Shown: positions 61,304 to 64,000 of the stretch, piece by piece
Position numbering within the stretch: position 1 is the stretch's first letter
Layout of the letters: every line of letters begins with the position of its first letter
Assembly: GCA_036267355.1 (NCBI GenBank)
Contig: DATAWG010000065.1
Coordinates: 1-64,000 of the forward strand
Direction of reading: 5' to 3'
Length of the DNA: 64,000 bases
Source of the DNA: Pirellulales bacterium
GTDB lineage: Bacteria > Planctomycetota > Planctomycetia > Pirellulales > DATAWG01
Program-made: the position numbers and the translations under genes
Notes under the pieces: model-generated
What the model saw: the letters and a program-made list of their open reading frames with translations, nothing else
Databases searched by the model: none
What the model was told of the DNA's origin: nothing

Positions 61304-61954
61304 ATGATTGTCACCCTCGATGGGCCGGCCGGCGCCGGCAAGAGCACCGCGGCCCGGGCCTTGGCTCGGCGATTGGGATTCCGCTTTCTCGATACGGGGG
61401 CCATGTACCGCGCCGTCGCTTTGGCGGCCGTCGAGCGCGATTTAAACTGGGACGACGCACCCGCATTGGTGCAGCTTGCCCGGCAATTGACGATCGAGCT
61501 TCGTGGCACGCAGGTTCTTCTCGACGGCATCGACGTGAGCGATGCAATTCGCACCTCGGCCGTGACAGGTGTGACGCACTATGCCGCCAATAATCCGGGC
61601 GTGCGCGAAGTGCTTGTCGATCTCCAGCGCCGGGCAGTCGGCGACGCCGACATCGTTGCCGAAGGGCGCGATCAGGGAACCGTCGTATTTCCGCGCGCCG
61701 AATGTAAAATCTTTCTCACCGCCAGCGCCGAAGAGCGTGCCCGGCGGCGACAGGCCGATTTGGCGGTCCGCGGCGAGTCGATGCCCTTGGCCGAAATTTT
61801 GGCGCGGCAGAACGAGCGCGACTCGCGCGACGCCAGCCGCCGGGTGGGCCCCTTGGCCGCGGCGAGCGATGCCGTTACCGTTTTGACCGACGGTTTGTCG
61901 CCGTCGGAGGTGGTCGATAAGTTGGAATCGCTAGTCCGCGCCCGCATGAAATAA
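61304..61954 (+). CDS. cmk: Cytidylate kinase
   Basis: 216 residues; phosphorylates CMP and dCMP. P-loop GPAGAGKST at 7-15, then LGFRFLDTGAMYRAVAL, RTSAVTGVTHYAANNPGVRE (CMP binding), VAEGRDQGTVVFPRAECKIF, and the LID region ARRRQADL. The ATG at 61304 directly precedes the P-loop strand. A plsC gene follows on the same strand 141 bp later, a common bacterial order. Confidence 0.95.
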   Translation: MIVTLDGPAGAGKSTAARALARRLGFRFLDTGAMYRAVALAAVERDLNWDDAPALVQLARQLTIELRGTQVLLDGIDVSDAIRTSAVTGVTHYAANNPGVREVLVDLQRRAVGDADIVAEGRDQGTVVFPRAECKIFLTASAEERARRRQADLAVRGESMPLAEILARQNERDSRDASRRVGPLAAASDAVTVLTDGLSPSEVVDKLESLVRARMK

Positions 61955-62095
61955 TCCCCGCCGTTCCCCTTCGAATCCGCCCCGAAGCCCAGGGAAGGCA
62001 ACCATCGCGTCCTCCATTGCATACTGCCTCCTCCGACTTCCCGGGATGCCCCGCCACCCAATCCTCCACCGCCGCTCCCTTCGCCGCCCCGCACC

Positions 62096-62794
62096 ATGGT
62101 CCAACGCTCATTCCCCAAGCGGCTGTGGTACGACGTGTTGCGGGTGGTGTGTCGGATGGCCGGAATTCTCGTTTTCCGGATTCGTTGCCGTGGCCGGAAT
62201 TTCGTTCCGCCCACCGGCGGAGGATTGGTCCTTTCGAATCATCAAAGCCATCTTGATCCGGTGCTCGTGGGTTTGGCAACCGACCGGCGGCTGAATTATC
62301 TGGCTCGCGATACGCTTTTCAAGTTTGCGCCGTTTCGCTGGCTGATCCGCTCGCTCGACGCGATTCCGCTCGATCGCGAAGGGCTCGGATTGGCCGGGCT
62401 CAAAGAAACGCTCAAGCGGCTGAAACGGGGCGAACTTGTGCTGATCTTCCCTGAAGGAACGCGCACGCGCGACGGCGAGGTCGGCGTGCTGAAGCCGGGT
62501 TTTTGTGCTCTGGCGCGGCGGGCCGGAGTGCCCCTGTTGCCCGTCGGCATCGACGGGGCATTCGATTCATGGCCACGCTGGAAGTCGCTGCCGGGTCGGG
62601 CGGTGATCCATATTCAATTCGGGGAACCGCTCGAGCCGGCCGAAATTGCTAAGCTGGATGATCGCCAATTAGTGGCCGAAATGGATCGCCGCATCCGCGC
62701 CGCACATGCGGCGGCACGGACCTATCGACAATGCGCGCTCGAAGGGACGAAGATGTTGCTCGAAGTCGGCTGCCACGGTCGGCCATCGAGATAA
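62096..62794 (+). CDS. plsC: 1-acyl-sn-glycerol-3-phosphate acyltransferase
   Basis: 232 residues. Block I is LSNHQSHLDPVLVG with His49 and Asp54 (HX4D). Block II lies near SLDAIPLDREG. Block III is IFPEGTRTRDG (118-127), and block IV is VPLLPVGIDGAF. The protein makes phosphatidic acid at the inner membrane. It follows cmk. Confidence 0.92.
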   Translation: MVQRSFPKRLWYDVLRVVCRMAGILVFRIRCRGRNFVPPTGGGLVLSNHQSHLDPVLVGLATDRRLNYLARDTLFKFAPFRWLIRSLDAIPLDREGLGLAGLKETLKRLKRGELVLIFPEGTRTRDGEVGVLKPGFCALARRAGVPLLPVGIDGAFDSWPRWKSLPGRAVIHIQFGEPLEPAEIAKLDDRQLVAEMDRRIRAAHAAARTYRQCALEGTKMLLEVGCHGRPSR

Positions 62795-62896
62795 AGAGCC
62801 GCTGCGCAAATTTCTTGAACCTCCCGTTGGGGGATGGTAAAACGGCTGTCTGGCGGAGAGACGACGATCGATCGCGCTCAACCCGGGGCAAGCCGC

Positions 62897-64000
62897 ATGA
62901 ACGACATCATCCGATGGCAATGCGCCTGCGGCAAATGGATTACGGCTCCATCCTCTGCTGCCGGCCGGAAAGGACGTTGTCCGCAATGCAAGGCGATTCT
63001 CGAAGTCCCCCGCGCATCGCCGGCTCTTTCAACCGTTCCAGAAGCCAGGCATGCGGCGCCCGCTGTCCGGCCTGTGGTGTCGCCCGTCGCGACCTCCGCA
63101 CCAGCGAAATTGCCGGCAGCGGCAAAACCGCCGGCGATACCGGTAGCGGCCGCGGCTCAGCCAAAGATCGTTCGGCCGCTTGATCGGGACGGCGATCACG
63201 CACTACCTCATCCTGCGCTCCACACGGCTTCCGCCCAAGCCGCCCCGGCGGTATCAGCAAGCGCCAAAACGGACGTCGGAAGGCCGCTCGCACCCCATTG
63301 CCCGGCAGCCTTGGTGCGGAACCGAACTTCTCCGCGCGAGCTTTTGCATTTTGCCTTGTTTCTGGCGTTGATTCCGCTCGCCATCGACACACTCTGGTCG
63401 AAGCCGGCAATCCAAGACTTTACCGAGCGGCTCGCGAGCACTGCGGAGGATCATCCCGAAATCGCGCCGCGCCTCGACGATTGGGCTAACCGGTTGAGTG
63501 CTCACGCGGCCAGTTTCGAGGAATTGTTCAACATCCTGCCCAACCATGAGGTCGAGGGGGCTTTTCTCCCGCGAGACAGCCATTTGCATTGGGCGCTGGC
63601 ACTGGTTGCCGCCGCGCTATTCTTCGGACTTCTCCTGGCATTGTTTCCGTCAGCGAAGCTCAATCGGCTCTCGCTGGCCGGCATCGGGCTGCTCACGGCC
63701 ACGGTCGGTGTTCTGCTGTTGATCGGATTTCAATATGCCGCCGAATGGACGCAGGGCCACATGCTGATCGGCCGCAGCATTGTCGTGCTGATTTTCTACA
63801 TCGTGAAATTCATCGGCTTCTCCTATAACTGCGCGAACGACCCTCAAAACGGTTTCCTGTTCTCCTTCTTCGGTTTTACGCTCGGCGTCGGCTTGTGCGA
63901 AGAAATCTGCAAAGCGATTCCGCTTATGGCACGCTTTCAGCAACTCGACGCGCCGTCGCGCAATTCGAGCAACACCTGGCAGAACGCATGCCTGTGGGGA
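62897..64000 (+). CDS. Zinc-ribbon membrane protein with PrsW-type protease motif (partial)
   Basis: 368 codons are visible with no stop before the window's right edge. Residues 1-35 form a zinc ribbon: Cys9, Cys11, Cys28, Cys31 (QCACG and CPQC). A Pro/Ala-rich linker runs to about 135. Helices follow (LLHFALFLALIPLAIDTLW, LALVAAALFFGLLLALFPS, LAGIGLLTATVGVLLLIGF, LIGRSIVVLIFYIVKFIGF). EEICK (335-339) fits the EExxK motif of PrsW-family intramembrane proteases. The second and third family motifs would lie beyond the edge. Confidence 0.72.
   Translation, partial: MNDIIRWQCACGKWITAPSSAAGRKGRCPQCKAILEVPRASPALSTVPEARHAAPAVRPVVSPVATSAPAKLPAAAKPPAIPVAAAAQPKIVRPLDRDGDHALPHPALHTASAQAAPAVSASAKTDVGRPLAPHCPAALVRNRTSPRELLHFALFLALIPLAIDTLWSKPAIQDFTERLASTAEDHPEIAPRLDDWANRLSAHAASFEELFNILPNHEVEGAFLPRDSHLHWALALVAAALFFGLLLALFPSAKLNRLSLAGIGLLTATVGVLLLIGFQYAAEWTQGHMLIGRSIVVLIFYIVKFIGFSYNCANDPQNGFLFSFFGFTLGVGLCEEICKAIPLMARFQQLDAPSRNSSNTWQNACLWG

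Noticed and set aside
1-64000. tRNA, rRNA, RNase P RNA, tmRNA and SRP RNA genes
   Set aside because: I looked for conserved core words of these RNAs by eye and saw none; a covariance-model search would be needed to exclude them.

Overview
The window reads as a chromosomal segment of a planctomycete, most likely of the Pirellulales type. The evidence is a set of families largely confined to or greatly expanded in that phylum: a cysteine-rich YTV-repeat cell-surface protein, a DUF1549/DUF1553 plus DUF1501 gene pair, a DUF1559 pilin-like protein, a DUF1598 protein, a DUF1080 protein and a zinc-ribbon membrane protein. The DNA is GC-rich and both strands are coding. I saw no rRNA, tRNA, CRISPR array, prophage or transposase gene.

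Layout. 1-2.4 kb: redox repressor Rex and two tandem type IV pilin-like proteins (minus strand). 3.1-5.1 kb: the YTV-repeat protein with a strong terminator. 5.4-9.6 kb: HAD phosphatase, a FemAB/BioF2-like acyltransferase and a DUF1598 protein. 9.7-10.05 kb: the wreck of a toxin-antitoxin cassette. 10-18 kb: a glycan/lipid-carrier block (GT2 glycosyltransferase, YfhO-like membrane protein, DUF362 Tat protein, a terpene-cyclase-like toroid protein, and a divergent GT39 membrane glycosyltransferase). 18.3-30.8 kb: a Tad/Flp pilus locus in canonical order (two Flp pilins, prepilin peptidase, CpaB, secretin, CpaE/TadZ, CpaF/TadA, TadB, TadC, a small secreted protein, a TPR lipoprotein). TadE/F/G pseudopilins were not seen. 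30.9-41.3 kb: an eight-gene minus-strand block, probably transcribed from 41.3 kb downwards: ExbB/TolQ, four ExbD/TolR, a two-TM protein, a TonB-like anchored squalene-cyclase-type toroid protein, and a 1088-residue TPR protein.

41.9-64 kb: DUF1080 protein, UvrA, DUF1559 protein, a large GH38-like protein, membrane-bound ferritin/VIT exporter MbfA, DUF1501 and DUF1549/DUF1553 proteins, a second FemAB-like acyltransferase, a small lipoprotein, a very large TPR/CHAT-like secreted protein whose CHAT catalytic residues look lost, cytidylate kinase, PlsC, and a PrsW-like protease running off the right edge.

A second layer is written across the window. At least five families of short palindromic repeats sit between genes. 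Some supply the ends or N-termini of genes, and some short tandem repeats have expanded in frame inside uvrA, the GH38-like gene and the YfhO-like gene. The candidate for an undescribed system is the ExbB-(ExbD)4-toroid-TPR block. It has the parts of a proton-motive-force-driven periplasmic machine, but its TonB-like subunit carries a terpene-cyclase-like barrel instead of a TonB C-terminal domain. All family assignments come from reading motifs in the translated sequence; no database search was run.
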